Origin: Chelydra serpentina
Lineage: Eukaryota; Chordata; Testudines; Chelydridae
Length of the DNA: 64,000 bases
Direction: 5' to 3'
Assembly: GCA_037349315.1 (NCBI GenBank)
Contig: JBAIAC010000059.1
Coordinates: forward strand, 26,940,501 to 27,004,500
The position numbers were made by a program, and so were the translations under genes. This document shows positions 32,704 to 43,924 of the stretch, piece after piece; within the stretch, counting starts at the first letter, position 1, and every line of letters starts with the position of its first letter. Under the pieces are notes generated by a model that worked only from the letters and a program-made list of their open reading frames with translations, was not told the origin of the DNA and searched no databases.

Positions 32704-34465
32704 AGAGGAAATAACCGTTTCCGTAGCTTTGCTCTCCATCCTTCTTCTCGTTCTCCAATCCCAAGCGTACAATTACACAGGTAAAGTGACTGCTTACTAC
32801 AACAGTTCTTCACACAGAATGAAAGAGCAATTTCATCCATTGTTGTAAGCCTGATGTGTTCCAGTCTAATTTCTTGGAAATTATCCATTGCGCGTTTCGC
32901 AAACTCTTCTTCCTGATATTCATACAAACAGTGAAACAACTCAAGCTGGTCACACAGTTCTTCACTGGTCTTATAGGGCAGAGAGGAGAATTTTTTAGCT
33001 TCTGCTTCAAACCACCTCAATAAATCCAGCTTTATTGCAGGTGATGTCTTACAATGTAACTTTTTCTCCATGTCATTTAGTCTCTCTTTATTTAAGAGAC
33101 CAAACAAGAAATGCACTGTTACCATCATATAATTATTTTTATATTTTCCATAAGTTTTTAGTAAGTGGTTCACATCTTTCTTAGAAGTCAATGATTTCGC
33201 TGTCTCTTCATCGTCCTCTAGCACATAGAACATAGCTGCAAAAAACTCTTGGAAACTCAAGTGAATGAAGCTGTAAAGACATTCATAGTCAATGTCTTTT
33301 TGAAAAATGTTCTCATTCAAAAAGAGGGGCAGAGAGTCTGCCTGATCTAAGCCCAACATCTTGATTTCTTCTTCCTCAAACAGTATCTTTTGCTTCCAGA
33401 TTCCATCAGCTGCCAAGGAGCAAAGTCCCCTCAGGTTAGCTTGTAGGTGTTTCTTCATATTGCTGCAGAGAGGCTTGACTAAACTGGAAAGGTAGAGCAT
33501 ATACACTCCAGTGACTGTTTTTGAAGTTTGTGCAAGATCCTCACCTTTTTCAAGCTGTTGTTTCACAACAGTGCAGATGATCCAACATACTATGGGGACA
33601 AAGCACATGGTGAAGAGAATTTCATTTTCTCTCACAAATCGTAAAGCTTGTCTTGCTTGTCTCTCATTTCCAAAGAACTTGTGGAAATATTCCTCCCTCT
33701 CAGCTTCACAAAACCCCAAGATCTCTGCATAACGTGAACACTCCAAACACTGCTCGAGTTTCTCCAGAGCAGTTGGTCTCATAGTGATCAGCAAGTGGGA
33801 TGTGGGAAGAACTGTTTTCCTAAATAAACTGCTCAATATGATTTCCACTGGTTTCATCTCCCAGGGATCAGAGCACAGGTTATCTTCTGACTGATCAAGG
33901 GAAAATCTGAGTTCATCAAACCCATCAATGATGAACAGGAGTTTTTCTGGTTTCACCAAAATCTCACTGACTGGTGTATTAGAATTAGGACAATTTTTAC
34001 GAATCAGGTCAGCTACACTTCCCTGCTTAGTAAGATAGTTCATTTCCCTACAGTTTATGTAGAAAACATAATCAAACTTTTCATTATAGATTTCTCCAGC
34101 TGCCCAATCGCACATGATTTTTTTTGCTGTCATTGTTTTTCCTATCCCCGCAGCTCCCAGAAGCACAACAACCTGTGGCGTTTGTCTATCTTCATCAGGT
34201 TTAAATAGGGTTTCTGTGGTAATCACAGAATGAGCTCGTTTGGTCATAATTTCTGCATGTCTCCGTCCCATGGCCATTATTTCATGTTCTCTCTCTTTTG
34301 CATGACAAGGTTTGTCTACAATAGTCAGCTTTGTGTATCTTGTGTTCAGTATCACGCTCTCTCCAAAACGACTGTTCATGTCTTTTATGACTCTGTATTT
34401 CTTTTGAATATCTTCTTTATACTTCTTCCTGTAATCTGAATCAGCAACATGGGATATTAGAAACA
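32704..34465 (-). CDS. NLRP exon 3: FISNA + NACHT + winged-helix region
   Basis: Single large exon of 1762 nt, the hallmark of NLRP genes. Numbering on the joined protein: a FISNA-like segment about 119-190 (DYRKKYKEDIQKKY onward), Walker A GAAGIGKT at about 212-219, Walker B LLFIIDGFDEL with its Asp near 289, then winged-helix and HD2 regions. The run SFQEFFAAMFYVLED marks the C-terminal NACHT-associated part. NACHT binds ATP/dATP and drives oligomerisation. The acceptor used is TTCAG at 34468-34466; an alternative CAG 30 nt further in (exon start 34435) keeps the frame. The nearer CTAG acceptor would meet a stop. The exon ends at the consensus donor TTTCCTCT/GTAAGTAT in phase 2. No frameshift or stop is present over 587 codons. 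Confidence 0.92.
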
Positions 34466-35059
34466 CTGAACTAGAAGTTTAGGGGAAAAACAGATTTATC
34501 ATTAATCAGTTACCAAAAAAAATCTGTATTAATCATAAATGTACCTCAAACTGAATTGCATCTTTCCTCATAGAAAATTCTGATCTCACTTAACTATGGG
34601 CCTGCTCCTGCAGCCCTTAGTCTCATAAGTCATCCTATTGAAATTATTCATGTGAGTAAAGACTGTAGGCATCACTTCATCCCTCAATGACATGCAGCCA
34701 CCTCTTGGGTGAAACCTGACAATTGTTTCACAGTGCACAGCAACGGTACATACAAGTTATGGCACAAAGAGGAGGAGACTGACCTATGCAACTGAAACTG
34801 TTGTGTGAGTTTTGTGAAGTTACATTCTTCCCACCCAAATAAGTTTGGCCAGGACACATGCATTTGAAAAAGAGTGTGTCATAGGATCCTTAATTACCAC
34901 ACTGGGTAACTTCAGTTATCTTCCTCACTTATGAGATGTGCCTGTAGCTGGTGTATTGGCTCAGCACTGATCCAGACGGATTTTATGCACAAGTAAGTAT
35001 TGTAAGTTGTCCACGGTAACAAGAGTACAGCCCAGCCCATTACATACCATTTTTGTAAA
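34466..35059. other. Intron sequence, no feature recognised
   Basis: Contains the pyrimidine tract and acceptor region for the NACHT exon (34466-34500) and otherwise unassigned text. Confidence 0.4.
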
Positions 35060-35136
35060 GTCAATAAGAGTTAACTAGAAAGACAGCTGCAGCAGCACAG
35101 GAGACAGCAAACAGAGCTGTAAACAGGGGAGTTTGA

Positions 35137-35751
35137 GTGGGAGTTCTGTTGGAGGAGAAGGTATTTGACTTAGGTGAGAAGGCGGTGACAGATACAGAGG
35201 CAGCAGTGATAGCGATCCAAGCAGTGGAAGACACATTGAAGATGACTGGATGTAGAAGCTGCAGCATGTACATGATCCTGGAGGGGGTACCTGAAAAGAG
35301 TTTCATCTGCATGAAGTGCCGCCTGATAGAGCTGATGGAAGAAAAGATCCGAGGCCTGGAGATGCAGGTGGAAACTCTGGTTGAGTTTAGAAGGGAGTTC
35401 GAGCAGATGATGGAGCAAAGACATGAGGAGGCTGAAGGGAAAAGCTCAGTCTTGCAGATGGAAGCAGAACCAAAGAACTCTGAGGGGAGACTGCTGGGTG
35501 AGGAAAATGGACAGTGGAAGCATGTGACTAAGAGAACCAGGCAGAGGAAAAGACAGGCTAGTGAAGGAGAAATAGAGCTCAGGAACAGGTTTGCGGAGTT
35601 GGAAAATGAAGAAGGGGCACAGCAGGTGGTCACTGAAGGTGAGAGGGTAAGGAAGAAGAGAAGAGCAGCTAGTCCGATAGGAAGAGGGGAAGAGTTAATG
35701 GAGATAACAACACCAAATATGAGCCCCAGGAGGATACGGGATGGGTTGTAG
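35137..35751 (+). pseudogene. CR1 ORF1, zinc-finger/coiled-coil part
   Basis: A 204-codon open frame. It has a CxxC...CxxC metal-binding segment (CRSCSMYMILEGVP, SFICMKCRLIELM), a coiled coil (EEKIRGLEMQVETLVEFRRE), and a basic C-terminal half (KRTRQRKRQ, RVRKKRRAASP). This layout fits the ORF1 nucleic-acid-binding protein of CR1. The esterase-like part follows in another frame at 35785. Confidence 0.72.
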
Positions 35752-35784
35752 AGGATTGCAAGGGACAATAGGATTTGAGAAGAC

Positions 35785-36153
35785 TTGTATCCAGAGGGAA
35801 CAGGGGATAGACCGGAGAATTGCACCATCACCAAGAAAAGGCAGGTCTACATGATTGGGAACTCCTTACTGAGAAGAATAGACAGGCCTGTAACCGGAGC
35901 TGATCCAGAGAACAGAAGGGTGTGCTGTCTGCCGGGTGCTAAGATACGGAATGTGGACCTGAGCCTGAAGAGGATCCTAACGGGAGCGGGAAAGAATCCA
36001 CTGATTGTCCTTCATGTGGAAACAAACAATACAGCTAGATTCTCGCTCGAATGTATCCAGGGAGACTATGCCAGGCTGGGGAAGACGCTTAAGGAAATCG
36101 AGTCTCAGGTGATCTTCAGTGGGATTCTGCCTGTTCCTAGAGAAGGGCAATAA
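35785..36153 (+). pseudogene. CR1 ORF1, esterase-like part
   Basis: A 122-codon frame: KKRQVYMIGNSLLRRIDRPV, CCLPGAKIRNVDLSLKRIL, KNPLIVLHVETNNTARFSL. The GNSLLR block and the later VxHVxTNN block are the conserved parts of the SGNH-hydrolase-like domain in CR1 ORF1 (expected catalytic-type residues G.S and H.GTND). In this copy GTND has become ETNN. A TAA follows; further ORF1 text continues in broken frames. Confidence 0.68.
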
Positions 36154-36559
36154 AGGTGTGACAAGATTATGATGATCAACAGATGTCTCAGGCAGTGGTG
36201 CTATAAGGAGGGCTTTGGGATGTATGGCCACTGGGAAGCATTCATGGACAGAGGACTGTTCTCTTGGGATGGACTTCACCTGAGTAGGGAGGGAAATAGA
36301 ATTCTAGGATGGAGGCTGGCACAACTGATCAAGAGAGCTTTAAATTAGGAATTTGGGGGAGATGGTTGGGAGATGTGCAGGTAATCTCCACGCCGGATTT
36401 TAACACTGAGAGGGAAGAAAATGAAGTAAGGAAGTATACAGCGATGGGTAGGAGAATGGACATAAGGAGGAAGGGTAGTGTAAATACCAGTCTAATAGAT
36501 GATACTGGCAGTAGAATGTCTGTGCCTAATCTGGTAAAGCATGTGAGCAAAGCCAAACA

Positions 36560-37366
36560 GCAAAAATTAAGATGTTTGTACACTAATGCGAGGAGACTAG
36601 ATAACAAAATGGAGGAACTAGAGCTACTGGTGCAGGAAGTGTAACCAGATATTATAGGGATAACAGAAACATGGTGGAATAGTAGTCATGACTGGAGTAT
36701 AGATATTGAAGGGTATGTGCTGTTTAGGAAAGACAGAAATAAAGGTAAAGGTGGTGGAGTAGCATTGTGTATCAATGATGAGGTAGACTGTAAAGAAATA
36801 AGAAGTGATGGAATGGATAAGACAGAGTCTGTCTGGGCAAAAATCACTCTGGGGAAGAAAGCTACTGCAGCCTCTCCCAACTATAGCTTGGGGTGTGCTA
36901 TAGACCACCGGGATCGGATTTGGATATGGATTGAGACCTAATTAATGTTTTTAATGAAGTAAATACTAATGGGAATTGTGTGATCATGGGAGACTTTAAC
37001 TTCCCAGATACAGACTGGAGGACAAGTGCTAGTAATAATAATAGGGCTCAGATTTTCCTGGATGCGATAGCTGATGGATTCCTTCACCAAGTAGTTGCTG
37101 AACCAACAAGAGGGGATGCCATTTTAGATTTGGTTTTGGTGAGTAGTGAGGACCTCATTGAAAAAATGGTTGTAGGAGACAACCTTGGTTCGAGCGATCA
37201 TGAGCTAATTCAGTTCAAACTAAATGGAAGGATAAACAAAAATAGATCTGTGACTAGGGTTTTTGATTTCAAAAGGGCTAACTTTAAAAAATTAAGGAAA
37301 TTAGTTAGGGAAGTGGATTGGACTGAAGAACTAGTGGATCTAAAGGTGGAGGAGGCCTGGAATTAA
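36560..37366 (+). pseudogene. CR1 ORF2 endonuclease remnant
   Basis: LRCLYTNARRLDNKMEELEL, then a TAA, then IIGITETWWNSSHDWSIDIE, KGKGGGVALCINDEVDCKEI, a frame break, then IMGDFNFPDTDWRTSASNNN, LDLVLVSSEDLIEKM and NLGSSDHELIQFKL. These are the conserved blocks of an APE-type endonuclease in order (N, E, D-N, SDH), so the fold is recognisable although the frame is broken twice. Confidence 0.78.
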
Positions 37367-37863
37367 TTGAAGTCAAAGTTGTAGAAACTATCAGAAGCCT
37401 GCATCCCAAGAAAGGGGGGGAAATTCATAGGGAGGAGTTATAGACCAAGCTGGATGAGCAAGCATCTCAGAGAGGTGATTAAGAAAAAGCAGAAAGCATA
37501 CAAGGAGTGGAAGATGGGAGGGATCAGCAAGGAAAGCTACCTTATTGAGGTCAGAACATGTAGGGATAAAGTGAGAAAGGCCAAAAGCCATGTAGAGTTG
37601 GACCTTGCAAAGTAAAATAGTAAAGGGTTCTATAGCCATATAAATAAGAAGAAAACAAAGAAAGAAGAAGTGGGACCACTAAACACTGAGGATGGAGTGG
37701 AGGTTAAGGATAATCTAGGCATGGCCCAATATCTAAACAAATACTTTGCCTCAGTCTTTAATGAGACTATTGAGGCGCTTAGGGATAATGGTAGGATGAC
37801 AAATGGGAATGAGGATATGGAGGTAGATATTACCACATCCCAGGTAGAAGCCAAACTAACAGT

Positions 37864-38702
37864 TGTGACAAAATTCCTCCTCTACCTTGGTGAGACAGGC
37901 CCCCAACCTGAAGCAAATACTCACCAGCAACCACACACCAAACAACAAAAACACTATCCCAGGAACCTATCCTTGCAACAAAGCCCGATGCCAACTCTGT
38001 CCACATATCTATTCAAGTGACACCATCATAAGACCTAATCACATCAGCCACACCATCAGGGGCTCGTTCACCTGCACATCTACCAATGTGATATATGCCA
38101 TCATGTGCCAGCAATGCCCCTCTGCCATGTACATTGGCCAAACTGGACAGTCTCTACGCAAAAGAATAAATGGACACAAATCTGACATCAGGAATCATCA
38201 CATTCAAAAGCCAGTAGGTGAACACTTCAACCTCTCTAATCACTCAATGGCAGATTTAAAAGTGGCAATTTTGCAACAGAAAAACTTCAAAAACAGACTT
38301 CAATGAGAAACTGCGGAACTGGAATTAATATGCAAACTAGATACCATTACCTTAGGTTTGAATATTGACTGTGAATGGCTCGGTCATTACGTTAATTGAA
38401 TTTATTTCCCTTCCTTAAATACCCTTAACACCTTTGTGTCAACTGTCTGTAATGGGCCATGTTGATTATCACTTCAAAAGTTTCTTTCCTACTGATAACG
38501 GTTCCTTTCAATTAATTAGCCTCTTAACGTTGATATAGACACTCCCACCTTTTCATGTTTCTCTGAATGTATAAATATCTGCTTACTGTATGTTCCATTC
38601 CATGCGTCTGATGAAGTGGGTTCTAACTCACGAAAGCTTATGCTGAAATAAATTTGTTCGTCTCTAAGGTGCCACAAGTATTTTTCTTATTTTCTTTTCT
38701 TT
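37864..38702 (+). mobile_element. Penelope-like element, 3' part
   Basis: Inserted in the CR1. It starts with about 29 nt (TGTGACAAAATTCCTCCTCT...) shared with 7620, then the C-terminal region of a Penelope polyprotein (37887-38306) and a 3' tail with GATGAAGTGGGTTCTAACTC and ACGAAAGCTTATGCTGAAAT, typical of these elements. Reverse transcriptase is absent. The first 29 nt may belong to an LTR fragment rather than to Penelope. Confidence 0.75.
37887..38306 (+). pseudogene. Penelope GIY-YIG endonuclease domain
   Basis: A 139-codon open frame. A zinc-ligand segment CNKARCQLCPHI precedes the GIY-YIG core: FTCTSTNVIYAIMCQQC, SAMYIGQTGQSLRKRINGHK, SDIRNHHIQKPVGEHFNLSN. The paired Tyr blocks (VIYAI and MYIGQTG), the Arg in LRKR and the H/N positions that follow correspond to the endonuclease that cuts DNA for Penelope integration. 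The preceding RT is missing, so this is a 5'-truncated copy; the domain itself has no stop. Confidence 0.82.
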
Positions 38703-40254
38703 GAGAAGGTAACAGATTTTCTAGACAAAGGAAACGCAGTGGATCTAATTTACCCCGATTTCAGTAAGGCATTTGATACGGTTCCACGTGGGAAATTATT
38801 AGCTAAATTGGAAAAGATGGAGATCAATATGAAAACTGAAAGGTGGATAAGGAACTGGTTAAAGGGGAGACTACAATGGGTCACACTGAAAGGTGAACTG
38901 TCAGGCTGGAGGGAGGTTACTAATGGAGCTCCTCAGTGATCAATTTTGGGACCAATCTTATTTAATCTTTTTATTACTGACTTTGGCACAAAAAGTGGGA
39001 ATGTGCTAATAAAGTTTGCGGATATGACAAAGCTAGGAGGTATTGCCAGTATAGAGAAGGACCGGGATATCATACAGGAAGATCTGGATGACCTTGTAAA
39101 CTGGAGTAATAGTAATAGGATGAAATTTAATAGTGAAAAGTGCAAGGTAATGCATTTAGGGATTAATAACAAGAATTTTTGTTATAAACTGGGGACACAT
39201 CACTTGAAAGTAACAGAGGAGGAGAAGGACCTCGGAGTATTGGTTGATCACAGGATGACTATGAGCCGCCAATGTGATGTGGCCGTGAAAAAAGCTAATG
39301 CGGTCTTGGGACGCATCAGGCGAGGTATTTCCAGTCGAGATAAGTGTTAGTACCGTTACACAAGGCACTGGTGAGACCTCATCTGAAATAGTGTGTGCAG
39401 TTCTGGTTTCCCATGTTTAAAAAGGATGAATTCAAACTGGAACAAGTACAGAGAAGTGCTACTAGGATGATCCGAGGAATGGAAAACCTGTCGTATGAAA
39501 GGAGACTCAAAGAGCTTGGCTTGTTTAGCCTAACCAAAAGAAGGCTGAGGGGAGATATGATTGCTCTCTAAAAATATATCAGAGGGATAAATACCAGGGA
39601 GGGTGAGGAATTTTTTAAGCTCAGTACCAATGTGGACACAAGAACAAATGGATATAAACTGGCCATCAGGAAGTTTAAACTTGAAATTAGATGAAGCTTT
39701 CTAACCATCAGAGGAGTGAAGTTCTGGAACAGCCTTCCAAGGGATGCAGTGGGGGCAAAAGACATATCTGGCTTCAAGACTAAACTTGATAAGTTTATGG
39801 AGGGGATGGCATGATGGGATAGCCTAATTTTGGCAATTAATTGATCTTCGACTATTAGCGGTAGATATGCCCAATGGCCTGTGATGGGATGTTAGATTGG
39901 GTGGGATCTGAGTTACTACAGAGAATTCTTTCCTGGGTGTCTGGCTGGTGAGTCTTGCCCACATGCTCATGGTTTAGCTGATTGCCATATTTGCGGTCAG
40001 GCTCCAGGGCAGATTGGCAGAGGCCTTGGGGGGTTTTCGCCTTCCTCTGCAGCGTGGGGAACGGGTCACTTGCTGGAGGATTCTCTGCACCTTGAAGTCT
40101 TTAAACCACGATTTGAGGACTTCAGTTGCTCAGACATAGGTTAGGGGTTTCTTACAGGAGTGGGTGGGTGAGATTTTGTGGCCTGCGTTGTGCAGGAGGT
40201 CAGAGTAGACTATCATGATTGTCCCTTCTGACCTTAAAGTCTATGATTCTATGA

Positions 40255-40834
40255 CTGGTACAAACTACATTGTTTAAGTTAGAAGAGCTGTTCTAAGAGG
40301 TCTGCAAGGCTTCTGCTGACACCATGGATTGCTATGACAATGAACTGTGAGATTCGAGAAGTCAGAGGAAATGTTTGTAATTGAAATGGCCAAAGTTATA
40401 GCTAATTTTGTTGGAATGAGGTTGCCACCTGTTTTGGACATGGTTTGTCTGGAGGCCACTAAATGGGACATGTGGATTGGAAGGGGGGTGAGCTTTGTCA
40501 TCATGGCTGCAGTTCCTGCCATCTCATGGGATCCACCATGATACTGCTGGGCCTTCAGCATCCGGATCCCAAAAGACGTCCCAACCAGACCAAGCCAGAG
40601 TGAGGGAACCAAATGACATCACAGTCTCCACTGGTTTTACCTAAATCCTGGACACTGCCTGGGAGGTGTCTGATGTCACCCCCTCCCTCGTGTCTCATTT
40701 TCCTTCCTTCATGTTTCTATCTGTCCCTTCTTCCACCTTTCACAACGCTGCTGTGAGCCTGAGACCCCAGAGGGACCTAAAGGAAATGCCTCAAACAGCC
40801 TGACTCTGGTAAAAGTTTGGCAGGTCCCAGAGGA
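40255..40834. other. Intron sequence, no feature recognised
   Basis: Unassigned. Short open frames are not protein-like. Confidence 0.4.
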
Positions 40835-41086
40835 TGTCTACAGCTGACTCAGGCTTGCGGGGCTCGGGTTTCGGGGCTATAAAGCTGCAGTGTGGATGTC
40901 AGAGCCCAGGCTTCAGCACAAACCCAGAGACCCCACAAGAGGGAGAGGGTCTTAGAGGCCAGGCTGCAGCCTGAGCCCAAACGTCTCTGCTGCAGTTTTA
41001 TAGCCCTGCAGCCCGAGCCCCATGAGCCCATGTCAGCTGACCCAGACCCACCACGGGTCTTTTCTTGCAGTGTAGATGTACCCAGC
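40835..41086. mobile_element. Foldback MITE
   Basis: TGTCTACAGCTGACTCAGGC and GGGGCTATAAAGCTGCAGTG on the left pair with TGCAGTTTTATAGCCCTGCA and GTGTAGATGTACCC on the right as an imperfect inverted repeat about 250 nt long. Non-coding. The outer end resembles Harbinger-type TIRs of this genome. Confidence 0.55.
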
Positions 41087-41567
41087 GTGGCCGATCAGAC
41101 CATGTGCTGAGCCTGTGATTCTCCAAGAGGAAGGCTGCAAGTCAGCGCCAGAGACAGAGGCTGCATTTTCTCTCTTTGCAGTGTTTTACTCGCCCCTTCC
41201 TGAGAGTTTGTCTTGTTCTGTGTTAAAGAAAACAAGGCAGCGACAAGAGCAGCAGCAACACAAGGATACTGTGAGGACTGATGCCAGTTGCCACCCATTA
41301 AACCCTAGGGAATGCTCCTCACCTCCAGCACTAAACCTTAGTGACCATTAAAATCTTTACAGTGTTGCCTTTGGGAGCTGTACTCATGATAGTGCCTAGT
41401 CTGGGGAATAGATGGGGAGCCCTGTACTAATGCTATGATCTGGAAAGGCATTGAGATTTTGTTAACATATTACTTTGAATGTTCTGGGGATAGCTCCAGG
41501 AAAGCATGCAGTTGAATAGGTAGCCAACCACGGTTCTGGGGTAACTTCCCACGTAGGCACCACATAC

Positions 41568-41609
41568 CTTTTGCAGACAACTCTGATGGTTTTTCATTTG
41601 GATGCAAAT
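41568..41609 (-). CDS. NLRP exon 2: 42-nt linker exon
   Basis: A micro-exon found by splice logic. On the minus strand a pyrimidine tract CCCTTTCAG precedes a 42-nt open segment that ends in AAAAG before GTATGT. Entering with the single base left by the PYD exon, it reads DLHPNEKPSELSAK and leaves the same phase 1 needed by the NACHT exon. Short PYD-NACHT linker exons are usual in NLRP genes. The exact 42-nt length and phase fit support it, but transcript evidence is absent, and a 42-nt open stretch alone is weak. Confidence 0.62.
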
Positions 41610-41846
41610 CTGAAAGGGAAGTTACATATAAATAACATTGATATACAAGTGCATTGCCATCTAGTGGTGGAATAATGCATTTGCATCTTACACTAAATGG
41701 TAATCCCTGACGACAGCACTGTTCCTGTAACGGGAGTTCTCTTTGTGATCTCTCTGCCTGTTTCTATTCATGATTCATCTGCACTTATGCACTTTAAATA
41801 ATGAGCAGCTACATCCTCAGAGAAACACAGAACAATGTGCACTGGG

Positions 41847-42307
41847 CAGGGGTGAAAGTAGATAGACTGACTTACTGGTACGGGGGCTGGGCTGGGGCCG
41901 ACTGTGGCCCCCGGAAGGGGCGGGGCCTCAGGCAGAAGGGGTGGGGCTGAGGGGTCATAGCCAGCCCCAGCCTGCCCTCTACCGGTAAGTGCTCCCCTCC
42001 TCCCCCGCCTTCAGGGTAGCAGTGGGGCTCCGGGGGCTATTTAAAGTACTGGGGTGGTAGAAGCAGGGGAAACCCGGGGGCTCCCACTGCCTCTACTGCC
42101 CGGGTACTTTAAATAGCCCCCGGAATCCCGCCGCCGCTACCCCAGGGCTCCAGCAGCGGGGCTCTGGTGGCAATTTAAAGGGCCTGGGGCTCCAGCCACT
42201 GCTGGGAACCCCAGGCCCTTTAAATTGCCGCCTGGGGAACCCAGCCACCCTGATACGGCGCACCGGCTCTTGCCGTACTAGGGCGTACCGGCTTACTTTC
42301 ACCTCTG
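41847..42307 (+). mobile_element. hAT-type MITE with perfect target duplication
   Basis: TIRs CAGGGGTGAAAGTA and TACTTTCACCTCTG; target duplication GCACTGGG at 41839-41846 and 42308-42315 (8/8). 461 bp, GC-rich, with internal inverted arms (GCTATTTAAAGTAC and GTACTTTAAATAGC; GGGCCTGGGGCTCC-type arms). No transposase. It lies about 240 bp upstream (gene sense) of the NLRP linker exon. Confidence 0.85.
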
Positions 42308-42437
42308 GCACTGGGGCAAAGAGTCAATTCAGGAACTTGTGTAAGGTGAGGTGTTAGAGGGCTTCCCCTTCACCCTCTCCCCTGGTTCTTGTCACTCAGA
42401 CAGCAAGCAGCAAAAGACCAGAAGTCCAAAGTGCAGA

Positions 42438-42879
42438 CAGGGCCGGCTCTAGGATTTTTGCCGCCCCAAGCAAAAAAAAAATTGCCCCCCCCCTGTTTTT
42501 TTCTCCCCGCCCCCCCAGTCCCGCCTCAACTCCGCCCCTTCCCAACTCCTTCCCCACATCCTCAGCCCCGCCTTCTCTCCCGCAGGTGCTGCATTTCCCC
42601 CACCCCATTGCTTCCTGTGGGCCCCTCCCCATCCCCACAATCCCCCGCCGTAGCTCACCTCCGCTCTGCCGCCACCACTCGGCTTCTCCCTCTCCCTCCC
42701 AGGCTTTTAAGCCTGGGAGGGAGGGGAAGAAGCTGAGCAGTGGCAGCGCAGAGTGGAGGTGAGCTGGGGCAGCGAGGGGCACATTGCTAAGGGCGGCATG
42801 GCTGGCACCAGAATGCCGCCCCTAGAAATGTGCCACCCCAAGCACCTGCTTGTTTTGCTGGTACCTAGAGCCGGCCCTG
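42438..42879 (+). mobile_element. hAT-type MITE with 16-bp perfect TIRs
   Basis: Ends CAGGGCCGGCTCTAGG and CCTAGAGCCGGCCCTG are perfect inverted repeats. Flanks AGTGCAGA (42430-42437) and AGCGCAGG (42880-42887) look like an 8-bp duplication with two changes. Inside, CTCCCTCCCAGGCTTTTAAG and its mirror CCTGGGAGGGAGGGG form a hairpin, giving a poly-Pro-like antisense frame with no coding meaning. Confidence 0.82.
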
Positions 42880-43414
42880 AGCGCAGGCAATGTGATATTT
42901 ATTGGGGTTAGTTTCCAAGAAAGCATATTCCAAAGCCCTTCACACCAGTTGGCTTGTCTCTATACGCTGATAGAGTCTGTTCCCCTGGGTTCCCTTCCCG
43001 GCTCTGATGCCGCAGAGCGTTTACCCCGCGTTCCCCTTCCCCATTTCCCATTCCCCTATTCCCACCTCCCCATTCTCCTTCCCCTTCCCACCCCGCTCCT
43101 CCTTCTTAGCAGGCCTAAATATACTGCTGAACAGGCCCCTAGTCCCACCCCTTGCACCTTATGGTCATGTTACGTTTTGGAGGGTTGTGAGTCTGGGGTC
43201 TACGTCCCACCTCTTCTGTATCCAATGGGAGGGGTAAGGAATGAGTTTGTGTTCTGGCCAAGGCCAGGCTTTTCTTTGTTTTAGTGTTTCTTATGCCTAT
43301 TCCCCCACCCCATCCCCAGGCCCCCTGGCCCCTCCTAACCAGTTGCTTGACCTTGGCTTGAGAGAGAAACCAGGCAGCCTTCCAGTGTATGCTCATATAT
43401 TACACTCCCACCAT

Positions 43415-43916
43415 CATAGGCACCGACTCCGTGGGTGCTCCGGGGCTGGAGCACCCACAGGGGAAAATTGGTGGGTGCTCAGCACCCACTTGGAGCTCCT
43501 CGCCAGCCCCCCCCGCCGCAAGTCCAACTCACCTCTCTGCCTCCCGAGGCTCCGCTGGACGGGAAGCAGCAGCCGCCAGCTGCTTTTCTTGGCTCCCTCC
43601 AGCTGGTCGGCAGTGCCTCAGGGAAGGGGTATGGGGAGGAGGCGGAGACGGAGCCAGGCTCTCCGCCTCCTCCCCATACCCTTCCCCCGAGGCACCACCG
43701 ACCAGCTGGAGGGAGCCAGGAAAAGCGGCAGCCACTTCGCGTCCGGCAGAGCCTCGGAGAGGTGAGCTGGGCGCGGGGCGGGGCTGGCGGGGAGCTGCTG
43801 GGCCCGGTGGGAGGAGGCAGGGGCGCGGATTTGGGGAAGGGGCGGGGCCGGGGTGGAGTTGGGGCGGGGATGGAGGCACGAACACCCACCGGCGCCGACG
43901 AAAGTCGGTGCCTATG
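43415..43916 (+). mobile_element. hAT-type MITE, copy 3 of 3, with large palindrome
   Basis: TIRs CATAGGCACCGACT and AGTCGGTGCCTATG, perfect; target duplication CCCACCAT at 43407-43414 and 43917-43924 (8/8). At 502 bp it is longer than copies 1 and 2 because it contains a long imperfect palindrome from about 43540 to 43770 (GGAGGCGGAGA ... TCTCCGCCTCC with flanking arms CAGCTGGTCGG and CCGACCAGCTG). Confidence 0.9.
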
Positions 43917-43924
43917 CCCACCAT

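Larger units (their letters stand above)
35060..40254 (+). mobile_element. CR1 LINE, near full length, split by Penelope
   Basis: Plus-strand CR1 of an older subfamily with ORF1 (35137-36153), ORF2 endonuclease (36560-37366), and RT to 3' end (38703-40254). It finishes with CTATGATTCTATGA at about 40242-40255. The Penelope insertion at 37864-38702 replaced or removed the fingers of the RT: text jumps from the end of the EN-RT linker to DFLDKGNAVDLIYPDFSKAF. Scattered stops make ORF2 inactive. Confidence 0.87.

Noticed and set aside
34435..34465. Acceptor CTAG at 34471 for the NACHT exon
   Set aside because: In the phase set by exons 1 and 2 it leads to a TAA within four codons; the TTCAG 5 nt further keeps the frame open.
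35061..35834. 257-codon hydrophobic minus-strand frame that looks like a multi-pass membrane protein
   Set aside because: It is the antisense shadow of CR1 ORF1, whose charged coiled-coil codons read as Leu/Ser/Phe on the other strand.
42389..42782. Proline- and glycine-rich frames on both strands
   Set aside because: They arise from the GC-rich hairpin interior of a MITE with clear TIRs; composition alone keeps the frames open.
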